From assembly GCA_031415015.1 (NCBI GenBank), contig JANOQT010000083.1:19577-83576 (forward strand): a DNA stretch of 64,000 nt, written 5' to 3'. The DNA comes from JAUYQR01 sp031415015 (GTDB taxonomy: Bacteria; Pseudomonadota; Alphaproteobacteria; Rhodobacterales; Rhodobacteraceae). Position numbers and translations under genes: made by a program. The notes below the pieces were generated by a model. The model was not told the DNA's origin. It did no database searches and was given only the letters and a program-made list of their open reading frames with translations. Shown here piece after piece: positions 17,565 to 26,719 of this stretch (position 1 is the first letter of the stretch; every line of letters starts with the position of its first letter).

Positions 17565-17903
17565 CTATTTCCCCGCCACTTTTGCCGCGACGCCCCTTAT
17601 TGCCTGCAACCGCCCAAAGGCAGATGCGGCGTCTGATCTGGCACCCATCCACTCAACGGTCTGGCGGGCAATCACCGTGTTCAGCTCGCTGCGGCGGATG
17701 TCGGCCCATCGCTCGTATGCCAAACCCACCAGCCCGGCAGTGACAGGCGGCAGATCTGCGGGGGCCGATGCCGCCGCAAGGGCGTCAAGCTGCAACCGAC
17801 TGCGATCACGGGCACCGGCTGCCTCGCGTAAGACGTGTAGTCGCTGGTCCAGAACCAGCTGTGTCAGCTCCGTCAATCTGGCAAGATCGTCACGCTTGCT
17901 CAT
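17565..17903 (-). CDS. Small helical flagellar-cluster protein, possibly FliJ-like
   Basis: The 112-aa protein is predicted to be mostly coiled coil or helix (LARLTELTQLVLDQRLHVLREAAGARDRSRLQLDAL). It overlaps the flhB stop by 4 nt, so it is the last gene of the SLT-flhA-fliR-flhB operon. FliJ is the only export-apparatus component of this size and shape not otherwise found here, so a FliJ-like role is a reasonable guess. There is no diagnostic motif. Confidence 0.5.
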   Translation of the reverse strand: MSKRDDLARLTELTQLVLDQRLHVLREAAGARDRSRLQLDALAAASAPADLPPVTAGLVGLAYERWADIRRSELNTVIARQTVEWMGARSDAASAFGRLQAIRGVAAKVAGK

Positions 17904-18982
17904 CTTTGCCGCGCCCGCTTTCGCATCGCATCGGCAAAGCGGATAGCCGCCGCAACCGCACGATACTGTTCTGCCCTGATTTCCCGGCCGATCTCGACAG
18001 TGGCAAACATTGCCCGCGCCGTCGGCGGATCGCTGTGGATCGGCACGCCGTGTTCTGCAGCGCGCTCGCGGATCCGCGCAGCGATCTCATCCGCCCCTTT
18101 GGCCACGCAAACGGGAGCACGCCCCTTGGCGCGGTCCCAGCGCAGCGCCACCGCATAATGTGTCGGGTTCACGACGATGACATCGGCCTTTGCCACATCC
18201 GCCAGCATCTGGTTTGTCGCCACCTCCTGCGCCCGCTGCCGCCGGTTGGCTTTCATTTGCGGATCGCCTTCGCTTTCCTTGAACTCGTCGATCATCTCTT
18301 TCCGCGACATGCGATTGCGGTGCAGATGAAGATGCCGCTGCCAGAGGTAGTCTACCCCACCCAGCACCACGGTGATCATCAGGATGATGAATAGAAACTC
18401 CAATGTCATCCGCGCGAGCAGCGCAGCGGCGACCGCGGGTTCCAGATAAACGCTGGCCAGAATGGCCCCCAAGCGGGATGACAGAAACGAGTAAAGGATA
18501 TAGGCAACGAGGCAGAGCTTAAGGGCGCTCTTGCCGAATTCGACCAGCCCCTCGGTGCCGAACTTCTGCTTTGCCGCCGCAAGGGCAGAAATCCGCGACA
18601 GCTTTGGCGCAATCTTTCCGGGCGCGAAGACGATTCCCTTTGTGGCAAACAACGTGACCAAGACCATCAGGACCGGTACCATCAGCACTGCCATAAGTGG
18701 AACCGCGATTGAGAAGATGATGCCGCCGATCGGGCCGGAAGCCCCCGAGACAATCAGAAGAGACAGCCTGTCGGCCTGATCCAGCAGCACCATTCCCGTC
18801 GCCCCTGCGCGCTGCACGACCCAGGCCCCAAGGGCCGCAAAGGCCAGAACAAATCCTGCGGTACTGGCGGCAGTCAGAAGGTCGGTTGATCGCGGGATGT
18901 CGCCGTCCTTGCGGGCCTGCTCCAACCGTTGCGGCGACGCGTCGTGTTCCTTTTCAGCGCTGTCGCTGGACTCATCACTCAT
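17900..18982 (-). CDS. flhB: Flagellar export specificity switch FlhB
   Basis: This 360-aa protein has a cytoplasmic N-terminus (EKEHDASPQRLEQARKDGDIPRS), four membrane helices (about 35-205) and the autocleavage motif NPTH (VIVVNPTHYAVALRWD, about residue 270). FlhB controls substrate switching together with FliK. The ATG at 18982 overlaps the fliR stop (ATGA). The frame continues upstream inside fliR without family similarity. Confidence 0.96.
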   Translation of the reverse strand: MSDESSDSAEKEHDASPQRLEQARKDGDIPRSTDLLTAASTAGFVLAFAALGAWVVQRAGATGMVLLDQADRLSLLIVSGASGPIGGIIFSIAVPLMAVLMVPVLMVLVTLFATKGIVFAPGKIAPKLSRISALAAAKQKFGTEGLVEFGKSALKLCLVAYILYSFLSSRLGAILASVYLEPAVAAALLARMTLEFLFIILMITVVLGGVDYLWQRHLHLHRNRMSRKEMIDEFKESEGDPQMKANRRQRAQEVATNQMLADVAKADVIVVNPTHYAVALRWDRAKGRAPVCVAKGADEIAARIRERAAEHGVPIHSDPPTARAMFATVEIGREIRAEQYRAVAAAIRFADAMRKRARQR

Positions 18983-19761
18983 TGCGCGGCCAGAAAGGGT
19001 TGCGCAAGATACGCCTCGAACGCCTGGAGCCAGACCGTCAGCAGCACGGGAGTTGCGACCGCCATCATCGCCAGCGCGCCCAGCGTCAGCGCCGGGGCCC
19101 CGACCATCGACACCATCAACTGGGGCATGGACCGGTTGATCGCACCAAGCGCAAGATTGTAGATCATCGACGCAATGACGAATGGGGCCGCAAGCGAAAA
19201 TGACAAGCTGAACGTCGTGCGGATCAGCGACAGGCCCCAATCCGCAACCGAGGCCGCGTCGGGTATGCCGCCGATTGGCAGGATCGCGTAAGACAAAACC
19301 ATCAGCTCGGCCGCGCGGACGTGCAGACCCATCGACATGGCAAGGGCAATTCCTGCCATGATCAGCAGGTTGCCGATAGCCGGCTGCGGTTCGGGCGCCG
19401 CACCAGCGAAGAGTTGCGACAGGGTGGTGGCCTGCGCGATGATCGACGCCGCCGTCTGCAGCGCCAGAATAAAGAGCCTGAACCCGACCCCCAGAAGCAG
19501 CCCCGCAGCAGCCTCCCCCGCCAATTCAGTAGGCCCGGGCACGAACAGACCTGCCAAGGGCCCGTCGGCCACCAGGGGGGCGACGATCGCGGTAAAAGCC
19601 AGCACAATGCCCAGCTTGACCCGCTGTGGCACCGATTGTTCGCCCATCGCAGGCAGCAGGGCGACGACGGCACCGACCCGGACGAAAACCAGCGCTGCAA
19701 CCTGAAAATACGCTTGGCTCAGATCAAGGAGTGTGGCGATGGCTGCAAGGATTTCGGTCAT
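18979..19761 (-). CDS. fliR: Flagellar export gate protein FliR
   Basis: The 260-aa FliR has six predicted membrane helices and conserved segments VFVRVGAVVALLPAMGEQSVP and LILALQTAA. It is part of the FliPQR gate. The ATG at 19761 overlaps the flhA stop by 4 nt (ATGA). The open frame further upstream is an flhA shadow. Confidence 0.95.
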   Translation of the reverse strand: MTEILAAIATLLDLSQAYFQVAALVFVRVGAVVALLPAMGEQSVPQRVKLGIVLAFTAIVAPLVADGPLAGLFVPGPTELAGEAAAGLLLGVGFRLFILALQTAASIIAQATTLSQLFAGAAPEPQPAIGNLLIMAGIALAMSMGLHVRAAELMVLSYAILPIGGIPDAASVADWGLSLIRTTFSLSFSLAAPFVIASMIYNLALGAINRSMPQLMVSMVGAPALTLGALAMMAVATPVLLTVWLQAFEAYLAQPFLAAQ

Positions 19762-21833
19762 GCCGGAACCTGCCCCAGAAGCGCCGGGCGCGCATCGGTG
19801 CCGATTTCTTCGTAGGACAGCACGGGCATTTGCAGACCCTTTGCCTGAACCACCGTTCTGAGGAACCGCCGACGTGCGACCGAAGTGACCAGCGCCGGAT
19901 AAATGCCCGTCTCGGCCGCGCGGTTCATCCGATCTGTCAAGCCATTGGCAAGTCTTGCGAAAATTTCCGGCGGAAGGGCGATGTCGCGATGACCGCGGTC
20001 TCCGTCGATCTGATAGGTAGAGAAGGTCTTCTCCCATTCCGGCGCAAGCTGTAATAGCGGGATCGACCCGTCAGGACGCCGCAGCTCGGCGATGATCTGA
20101 AAGCCCAGCCGCTGGCGGACATGTTCGCAGATAGCCTCTGGCGGGCCCATGTGCCGCGATTCGGCGATCGCCTCCAGAATCAGGGGCAGGTTGCGAATCG
20201 ACACCCGCTCGTCCAGCAAGAGCCGGAGCACAGCGTGCAGCAGATCCAGCGGCACCTTTTCCGGCATCAGTTCGTCGAGAAGACGCCGGTTTGCCTCGGC
20301 CCGAGCCGGGTCGGAAAGTTTGACAAACTCATCCAGCAACCGGCGCAGTCCGCGGAGGGTCAAAAGCCGCGACAGGTTAGCCTTCAGCACCTCCAGAAGA
20401 TGGGTTGCAAGAACTTCGGTCGGCGAGACGACAGTAAGGCCTGCCAGCGCCGCATCCTCTTGCTGATCCGTCCTGATCCAGCGCGCGGGCGCGCCGTAAA
20501 CGGGCTCCTTGACGTCGGTCCCGTCAGGCGCAAGAACCCCTTCGGCCAAGAGGACCAGAACACGGTCGGGAACAAGCCGGTCGACGACACGCTCCACGCC
20601 CTGCAGCCGGATGCGATACTGACCGGGCGGGAAAGCCGCTTCATCAGTCAGCCGGATCTCAGGCAGAATGAAGCCAAATGCCGAGGCGACGTGGTTGCGC
20701 ATGTTGGCGATCCGACCGTCAAGTCCGGTCGCGGGATCAAGCGCCATCGCAACGAGGTTGGGCGCGAACTCGATATGAATGTCATCAAAGTCCAGCACAT
20801 CACCGATGGACTTCGGCTTGACGGGTTCCAGCTTCTGCACCGGGGCGATCTCAGATTCCTCTGCCCGGCGGGACAGGGTGTGCGCCGCGAAGGCCAGCGT
20901 CGCTGCAGACAGTATGAAGGGAAGAAATGGCATTCCCGGCACGATGGCCAAAAGCCCCATGAGGGCAGCGACAGTGCCCAGAGCGCCTGGATAGCGACCA
21001 AGCTGGGCAAAGAATGACACATCCGCCGCACCCTTCTGGCTGCCTTTGGCCAGCAGAAGTGCGGCAGCGACGGATATGATCACCGCCGGAATCTGACTGA
21101 CCAGTCCGTCACCGACCGTCAGAATCGTATAGGTTCTGAACGCGGTTGCCGCATCCAACCCGTGAACTGCGATCCCCATGATCAACCCGACGACGATATT
21201 GAGCCCGGTGATCAGCAGACCGGCAATCGCGTCCCCCTTGACGAACTTAGAGACCCCGTCGAGTGCACCGAAAAAGTTCGTCTCGGCCAGTTCAATTTCC
21301 CGGCGTCGCTTGGCTTCGGCATGGTCGATGGCCCCGGCGGACATGTCGGCGTCGATTGCCATCTGCCGCCCCGGCATACCATCAAGAGCAAAACGGGCGC
21401 CGACTTCGGCCATCCGACCCGCACCCTTGGTGATGACGATGAAGTTGACGATCAAGAGAACAATAAAGATCACCAGACCCAGCACGACATTGCCGCCCAT
21501 GATGAAGTTGGCAAACCCCTCGATCACGTGACCAGCCGCATCGGTGCCGGTATGGCCTTCGCCGATGATGAGTTTCGTGGACGAGACATTGAGCGAAAGG
21601 CGCAGCATCAGAGAAGCGAGCAGGATGGTTGGAAAGGCCGAAAAATCCAGCGGGCGTTCGATGAAAAGCGTGATGGTCAGCATCAAAATAGCCAGCGAGA
21701 AGGAGATGGCCAGACCGACGTCCAGCATCCAGGCTGGCACCGGCAGAATCATCATGACAATGACCGCCATCAGGCCAAGGGCCAGAAGGATCGTTGGCCG
21801 AAATACCGAAGCGAGGAAGTTCGTTCCGGGCAT
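19758..21833 (-). CDS. flhA: Flagellar export protein FlhA
   Basis: The 691-aa FlhA has eight N-terminal membrane helices. The conserved cytoplasmic FHIPEP loop appears as FVVITKGAGRMAEVGARFALDGMPGRQMAIDAD. The large C-terminal cytosolic domain (about 345-691) docks chaperone-substrate complexes and forms a nonameric ring. The start at 21833 lies one base after the stop of the lytic transglycosylase gene, so the two are coupled. Confidence 0.97.
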   Translation of the reverse strand: MPGTNFLASVFRPTILLALGLMAVIVMMILPVPAWMLDVGLAISFSLAILMLTITLFIERPLDFSAFPTILLASLMLRLSLNVSSTKLIIGEGHTGTDAAGHVIEGFANFIMGGNVVLGLVIFIVLLIVNFIVITKGAGRMAEVGARFALDGMPGRQMAIDADMSAGAIDHAEAKRRREIELAETNFFGALDGVSKFVKGDAIAGLLITGLNIVVGLIMGIAVHGLDAATAFRTYTILTVGDGLVSQIPAVIISVAAALLLAKGSQKGAADVSFFAQLGRYPGALGTVAALMGLLAIVPGMPFLPFILSAATLAFAAHTLSRRAEESEIAPVQKLEPVKPKSIGDVLDFDDIHIEFAPNLVAMALDPATGLDGRIANMRNHVASAFGFILPEIRLTDEAAFPPGQYRIRLQGVERVVDRLVPDRVLVLLAEGVLAPDGTDVKEPVYGAPARWIRTDQQEDAALAGLTVVSPTEVLATHLLEVLKANLSRLLTLRGLRRLLDEFVKLSDPARAEANRRLLDELMPEKVPLDLLHAVLRLLLDERVSIRNLPLILEAIAESRHMGPPEAICEHVRQRLGFQIIAELRRPDGSIPLLQLAPEWEKTFSTYQIDGDRGHRDIALPPEIFARLANGLTDRMNRAAETGIYPALVTSVARRRFLRTVVQAKGLQMPVLSYEEIGTDARPALLGQVPA

Positions 21834-21834
21834 G

Positions 21835-22527
21835 TCAGGGTGACTCGAACAGTGGTGCGGACCCGTCGGTCTTGGGCACCAGCGAGCCGAACCGGCCAAG
21901 ATCGCCCGCGATCAGAAGGGGAAATCTGTTCGCACGTTTATCAGCTGCGACTTCCGCCAAAAGAACGTCGCCGCCGTTAACCGAAGCGTAGGCCGCATCG
22001 AATTTGAGGCGATATCGCTGGGCAAACTCCGGGGTGGCAGAGTGGTAGGCGGCGGCTGCAGTTCCCCAATCCCCCGTCCTTTGCCAGAGGCCCAACAGAT
22101 ACTTAGCGGCATACTCAGCATTCTGTTCGGGGTCGATCATGTCGGCAAGCGTCGCGAAGTTCTGGGCGTGCCAACGATAGTTCAGTTGAAAGCAGCCCAG
22201 ATCGACATTCGTGAACCCCTGGTCAAGCAAGCCCTGCACATGCGCCTGCGACTGGGCCAGACTCTCGAACCAGCGGCCTTCGCCGGCTGAATTGACCGCC
22301 CATGGCCAAGGACTGATTTCTCCGTCTCGGCGTTGACCGGTTTCGACCAGTGTGATCGCGAGCAGAACCTCATACGGCACGCCGACCCGTTCCGATGCCG
22401 CGCGAGCCGCTTCGGCACACAAGTCCGACGGTTTGGAGAAAGCCGGCTCCATGCTGGTCAGAACGCCGAGTGCAAATGCAAGCACGCGGGCGCAAACTTG
22501 GCTGCGATGGATGAGGATCAAGGGCAT
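21835..22527 (-). CDS. Lytic transglycosylase, SLT domain (SltF-like candidate)
   Basis: The 230-aa exported protein has a signal region ending about residue 31 (AFALGVLTSMEPAFS). Its lysozyme-like SLT domain carries VPYEVLLAITLVETGQ, which supplies the catalytic Glu in VETG. NVDLGCFQLNYRWHA and AAAYHSATPEFAQRY follow. It cleaves peptidoglycan in the periplasm, probably to let the rod pass. In Rhodobacter sphaeroides a separate SltF works with FlgJ, and here too the rod-binding protein lacks its own muramidase. It is first gene of the flhA-fliR-flhB operon. Confidence 0.85.
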   Translation of the reverse strand: MPLILIHRSQVCARVLAFALGVLTSMEPAFSKPSDLCAEAARAASERVGVPYEVLLAITLVETGQRRDGEISPWPWAVNSAGEGRWFESLAQSQAHVQGLLDQGFTNVDLGCFQLNYRWHAQNFATLADMIDPEQNAEYAAKYLLGLWQRTGDWGTAAAAYHSATPEFAQRYRLKFDAAYASVNGGDVLLAEVAADKRANRFPLLIAGDLGRFGSLVPKTDGSAPLFESP

Positions 22528-22612
22528 GCCAATCTCCGCCCTCAGGCATTCTGCCCTCGGTCACCGGGAAGACTACCCACCGAATCTTGCCAACCGGTTA
22601 GCGCTACAGGGG

Positions 22613-24790
22613 TTATTCGGCGGCGACAGCGGCAAGAAGGTCGGCGACAGCCTGACGGGCAGACTGGCTGTCCGCCAAAAGCGCTTCGCCCTGTGCCAGC
22701 AACCCCGTTTCTGCGGGGCGATCCGCAACCGCGAACCCCGCTGCGGTCTGCCAGGCGGCGGGCCCGTCTTCCGCAAGCCGGGCCCAATTCCGTTGCCAGG
22801 TCATCAGTCGACCTGCGGCTTCATCATCACCTGCGGTCCGCAAGGCGGCTGCGGCGACATCAAGCGTGCCCAACTGGACCAAAGCTTCGGCGCGCAGCGA
22901 TTCCACAACGGTGCCATCCAAACCCTGAAGCAGGGCGAGGGCCCGGCGCGCGTCACCTCGCGCTTGCTCTGCCCGCGCGGCAATGATCCGCCTCTCCGGG
23001 TCTGCGGTGTCATCAACCGGGCCAAGCCAGACCAGTGCGGCCTCGGCAAAGCCGAGAGAGACCAGACGGTCTGCGACCATCGTCGCCACGGCGGGAACGG
23101 TTTGTGGCGGCAACGATCCGGCCGGAACAACAGCAAACTCCAGAAACGAATCGTCGTTCGCCCTGGCGCTTACCACTTGCCAAAGCTCTGAGACCACAAG
23201 CGGCAGGTGAGTCACTTCTTCCATGGCAGCACTGGTCTGTCCGGAAAGGCCAAGCGCAAGCACCAGCGCGCGCCGAACCGAAGACTCTCGTTCAGATCCC
23301 TTGGTTTCATTTAGAAACGAGCGCGCCATTTCGGCCAGTTCCGGCGTTACGGGTTCACCCTTGCGAAACGCTACCTCGACCAAGGTAAGGACCGCCTCGA
23401 TACCATCAGCACCCCCGGCAATTGCGGCGTCCGCGCGGGTCGCGGCCACGTCCAGATTACCGTGGGAGAGGTCGGCCTTGGCTTCCATCAGCTCGATCTC
23501 TTCCGCCGCAACCCAAGGCGTGCGCGCCATTGCATCGCGGATCATCCTGGCTTCTTCGGCGTTACCGCGATCCAGGAGTTTCTCCGCAAGTTCCGGCCCA
23601 AGATGATTGCGCAGATGGGGTGGCAAGGCCGCAAAACTTCGGACGATGGCGGCAGGGTTCACCCCGGGTCCCGTCGGAAGGCGGGTGTGCAGAAGGGCCG
23701 CCCACAAGGCAGCGGGACCGTCACAGTTCAACATCGGTGAGAATGCGCTGGAGGGGTTTTCCAGCCCGTCAATTATTCTGGCCATATCAGTATAAAGCCG
23801 CAGATCATCGTCGGCGGGCTGCGGGTCTAGAAACGCAGCGTATTGGATCGCTTCTGCGCCGAAACCAAGAAAGAGATGGGCCCGCATCGTGTGTTTGACG
23901 GCCTCGGGGTCAGGAACATCGAACTCGCTCAGCAGGCCTGCGCGCGCGTTTGCCAGTTGCACCGATGCCGGCTCGTCCGTGCCCCAGTCGCCGATGGCAA
24001 GTGTGGCGTCAGGCTGGCAGGCGGACCCGTCGGGCTGCAGCTGAGGCTCTGATGTGCGTGCGGTTCGCGCCTCCACTCCGGGCATCTCGCCAATTCTGAT
24101 CCGCGACCAGGGGAGGCTGTCGCGGCTGACCTCGGCGACAGTTGGCGCTTTTCCCGGCAGCGTCATGTCAACCACCCCTTCAGCAGCGCCGCGGCTGATC
24201 TGTTCCAGCAGCTCGTCTCGCAGCGGGTTCAGCGACACATTACCGGTCGGCAAGGGAATCTCAGGCCTTGAGACCGCCTTTTCCGAAATCCCGGCATTTA
24301 CCGGATCGAGCCAATTGTAGACCGTCCCTGCAACGGAAACAGGCCTGGCATCTGCAGTTTCTTTGGACCCATCCGCCACAGCCGCGTCAGAGCCGTCCAG
24401 GGCAAGTTCGAACGCCGAGCCCTTCGGCGCGGGGCCGTCGCGCATGTCAATCACGATCATTCCCGGCCGATACTCGAAAGGAAACGCGTGACAGGGACAG
24501 CTCATCGTCATCCTGAGCGCGCCACTTTCGGGGTCAGCCCAGAGCGCCTGAAGACGGGAGCGTGGGATTCGGTCCCAGACACCCGTCAGGTCATAGGTGG
24601 GCTGGGGGGTTCCCTTGATGACAAACTCGTAACCGGTCGCAGTGCGACCAAGCTGCCAGTCAACGGCTGCTGGCAATTCCACGACAAGGCGGGTGAAATC
24701 CTCATGCTCGCCAGAGATGATCCGGGCAGTTTCCGCACAAACCGCAGCCGGACCGAGTAGCAAAAAGATGGCAAATGCAGCCCGGATCAT
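22613..24790 (-). CDS. Large exported flagellar-cluster protein with AMIN-like N-terminus and helical repeats
   Basis: I do not recognise a named family for this 725-aa protein. A signal peptide (MIRAAFAIFLLLGPAAVCA) is clear. Residues about 20-115 (ARIISGEHEDFTRLVVELP ... RPGMIVIDMRDG) look like an AMIN-type beta domain found in envelope-anchored proteins. The rest (about 300-725) is alpha-helical, with TPR/Sel1-like helix pairs. It follows motA with a 4-nt overlap. Rhizobia have a periplasmic MotC next to motor genes with chaperone MotE, and motE is present here too, so a stator-associated periplasmic role is possible but unproven. Confidence 0.6.
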   Translation of the reverse strand: MIRAAFAIFLLLGPAAVCAETARIISGEHEDFTRLVVELPAAVDWQLGRTATGYEFVIKGTPQPTYDLTGVWDRIPRSRLQALWADPESGALRMTMSCPCHAFPFEYRPGMIVIDMRDGPAPKGSAFELALDGSDAAVADGSKETADARPVSVAGTVYNWLDPVNAGISEKAVSRPEIPLPTGNVSLNPLRDELLEQISRGAAEGVVDMTLPGKAPTVAEVSRDSLPWSRIRIGEMPGVEARTARTSEPQLQPDGSACQPDATLAIGDWGTDEPASVQLANARAGLLSEFDVPDPEAVKHTMRAHLFLGFGAEAIQYAAFLDPQPADDDLRLYTDMARIIDGLENPSSAFSPMLNCDGPAALWAALLHTRLPTGPGVNPAAIVRSFAALPPHLRNHLGPELAEKLLDRGNAEEARMIRDAMARTPWVAAEEIELMEAKADLSHGNLDVAATRADAAIAGGADGIEAVLTLVEVAFRKGEPVTPELAEMARSFLNETKGSERESSVRRALVLALGLSGQTSAAMEEVTHLPLVVSELWQVVSARANDDSFLEFAVVPAGSLPPQTVPAVATMVADRLVSLGFAEAALVWLGPVDDTADPERRIIAARAEQARGDARRALALLQGLDGTVVESLRAEALVQLGTLDVAAAALRTAGDDEAAGRLMTWQRNWARLAEDGPAAWQTAAGFAVADRPAETGLLAQGEALLADSQSARQAVADLLAAVAAE

Positions 24791-25656
24791 GCCGCGTCCT
24801 GCTTAAGCCCGCGCATCGCCTCTTCCAGATCGCTGAAGGCGGGGCGAACTTGATGCGGAGTATTCTGGCGACCCACTTCGATGCAGATGTTGGCAGGGTG
24901 GCGGTGCAGGTTAGCAATCAGAACCTCGCGGATCAGCTGATAAAAGTGCATGTCGTCTTCAACAACGGTTTTCACGCGGGCAGCAAAGGGACCCATCAGG
25001 CCGTAGGCAAGAAAGACGCCCAGAAACGTTCCCACAAGAGCGCCGCCGATCATCTTGCCCAGAACTTCCGGCGGCTGATCAATGGAGCCCATCGTCTTGA
25101 TCACCCCCAGAACAGCGGCGACGATGCCCAGCGCGGGAAGCGCGTCCGCCACGGTCTGCAAGGCATGGCTGGAATGCATCTGATGATGCAGCGTCGCCTC
25201 CATCCGCTTGTCGAGGACTTCTTCCACCTGGTGCGGGTCATCGTAGTTCATCGAGGCCGCGCGCAGCGTGTCACAGATCAGATCGACGGCTTCATGGTCG
25301 TGCTGGATCCGCGGGTACTTGCCGAAGATGGCGGAAGTCTCCGGCCCCTCCACATGTTCCTCAAGTGCTACAGGGTTGGCACGGGCCAGACGGATCAATT
25401 CAAACAACAAGCAAAGAAGATCGCGGTAGTCATCCAGCTTCCATTTTGGGCCCTTAAAGACCTTTCCAACATCCTTGATCGTGTGCTTGACCGCAGCGAG
25501 GTCGTTCGAAATCAGGAAGGCACCGACTGCTGCGCCACCGATCATGATCATCTCAAAGGGCAGCGCCTTCATGATGATTCCCATCTTGCCGCCGGCCAGC
25601 ACGTAGCCGCCGAACACCATGATCAGTATGACGAGGATGCCGACGATCCCAAGCAT
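24787..25656 (-). CDS. motA: Flagellar motor stator protein MotA
   Basis: The 289-aa MotA has four membrane helices, with the conserved ALPALGIVAAVLGVIKTMGSID-PPEVLGKMIGGALVGTFLGVFLAYGL in helices 3-4 and a cytoplasmic loop between helices 2 and 3. It forms the proton channel with MotB. No motB gene is present anywhere in this window. A CtrA-like box lies 48 nt upstream. Confidence 0.96.
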   Translation of the reverse strand: MLGIVGILVILIMVFGGYVLAGGKMGIIMKALPFEMIMIGGAAVGAFLISNDLAAVKHTIKDVGKVFKGPKWKLDDYRDLLCLLFELIRLARANPVALEEHVEGPETSAIFGKYPRIQHDHEAVDLICDTLRAASMNYDDPHQVEEVLDKRMEATLHHQMHSSHALQTVADALPALGIVAAVLGVIKTMGSIDQPPEVLGKMIGGALVGTFLGVFLAYGLMGPFAARVKTVVEDDMHFYQLIREVLIANLHRHPANICIEVGRQNTPHQVRPAFSDLEEAMRGLKQDAA

Positions 25657-25704
25657 TGTTGCGTCCTATCCGACTCTTGCTGCGCCCAGTATCAGGGCGA
25701 CCGG

Positions 25705-25719
25705 TTAAGAACCTCTGAG
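25705..25719 (-). promoter_or_regulatory. CtrA-like box upstream of motA
   Basis: On the minus strand the site reads CTCA-GAGGTTC-TTAA-CC. The downstream half is a full TTAAC. It is placed 48 nt before the motA ATG, the same as at fliL, fliI and fliK. Confidence 0.42.
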
Positions 25720-25745
25720 CATCGGCGAGTCTTTCGCAGCTGTCC

Positions 25746-26312
25746 TCATTCAGTCGGTGCGTCGGCATTGCGACCCGCGACAATCACGCTGACCCCGTAT
25801 GCTGCCTCTGACGACATCCCCGACATGATCGCGGCTGCCGACTCAGGGGGCATCCGTCCCAGGAAACCCGCCGCAAACTCCGGCGCCATGGCCTCGAAAA
25901 GCGCGGCGGCGTCCTTGGGCTTCATCGCCTGATAGACTGCAGTCAGCCGGTCAATATCTGCCTCTGCGGCACCGTCGGCCAGGGCAAGTGTCGCTTTCAA
26001 CCGCTCTTCAAGCGCCTGCATTTCGGTCATGCGGCTGGTGATCGTTGCATCCGCAAGTGACAGCGCCGCCAGGCGATCCTGGAGCGAGGCTTCGCGCGCC
26101 GCCACACGGTCTTCGCGCAGTTTCAACCCTTCGGACAATGCCGCTGGCATCGCCGGGCATTCGAGCGGAACGACCGCTTCGGCTTTGGGCGCATCCTCGG
26201 CCCGCGCGAGGGCTGCCCCGACCCCAGACCCGATACGCAAAGCCCCTGATGAGGCCAGCAGCATGGCGACAATGAACAGCGTTCCGCGCCCGCCGCGTCT
26301 TTTCCCGCTCAT
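25746..26312 (-). CDS. MotE-like protein (MgtE N-domain type)
   Basis: This 188-aa protein has an N-terminal membrane or signal segment (GTLFIVAMLLASSGALRIG). A coiled-coil region (LKLREDRVAAREASLQDRL to MQALEERLKATL) follows. The C-terminal MgtE-N-like domain is YQAMKPKDAAALFEAMAPEFAAGFLGRMPPESAAAIMSGM. In Sinorhizobium, MotE chaperones periplasmic MotC. The start overlaps the stop of the upstream 132-aa gene (ATGA). Confidence 0.78.
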   Translation of the reverse strand: MSGKRRGGRGTLFIVAMLLASSGALRIGSGVGAALARAEDAPKAEAVVPLECPAMPAALSEGLKLREDRVAAREASLQDRLAALSLADATITSRMTEMQALEERLKATLALADGAAEADIDRLTAVYQAMKPKDAAALFEAMAPEFAAGFLGRMPPESAAAIMSGMSSEAAYGVSVIVAGRNADAPTE

Positions 26313-26707
26313 TCGGCAGCCTCCAGCGTGTCACGCTGAACCCGGCGCCGAACAAAACGCAGGCGTCTGTCGTCTTCCTGGACAGTGTCCTGCACGGCCG
26401 ACGGGGACGGGCGTGGCGGCGCTTCGGGCAGATCATGCAGAGAGGCAACCAGCAGTTCCAGCCGCTTGGCGACTATTTCAGCCCGGCCAGTCAGGGATTC
26501 GAGGCTGGAAGCAGAACCATTCGCAGCCCCTCGGGCCTTTTCCAGAGCCACGGTCATGTCATCGACCTGCGCCGAAAGCACGGCAATCGCCCCGCCCATC
26601 CCGGTTTCAAGCGTGGTGAACCGCTTCAGTCGGGCGGAGAGAACATAGCAGTAGACCGCTGCCCCGAACGAGCCCGACACCAGCAATATGTCAGCAATAA
26701 CTTCCAC
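26309..26707 (-). CDS. Single-pass membrane protein of the flagellar cluster
   Basis: The 132-aa protein has one N-terminal membrane helix (ADILLVSGSFGAAVYCYVLS). A coiled-coil segment with cytoplasmic character (MGGAIAVLSAQVDDMTVALEKA, SLESLTGRAEIVAKRLELL) and an Arg-rich tail follow. No family function is known to me. It sits between fliL and motE (12 nt after fliL, 4-nt overlap with motE), which points to a motor or stator accessory role. Confidence 0.6.
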   Translation of the reverse strand: MEVIADILLVSGSFGAAVYCYVLSARLKRFTTLETGMGGAIAVLSAQVDDMTVALEKARGAANGSASSLESLTGRAEIVAKRLELLVASLHDLPEAPPRPSPSAVQDTVQEDDRRLRFVRRRVQRDTLEAAE

Positions 26708-26719
26708 TGTGTCCCCCGT

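Noticed and set aside
22587..22601. CtrA-like CTAA-N7-GCAA upstream of the lytic transglycosylase gene
   Set aside because: Second half is too degenerate to list as a site, though its position (60 nt upstream) is suggestive.
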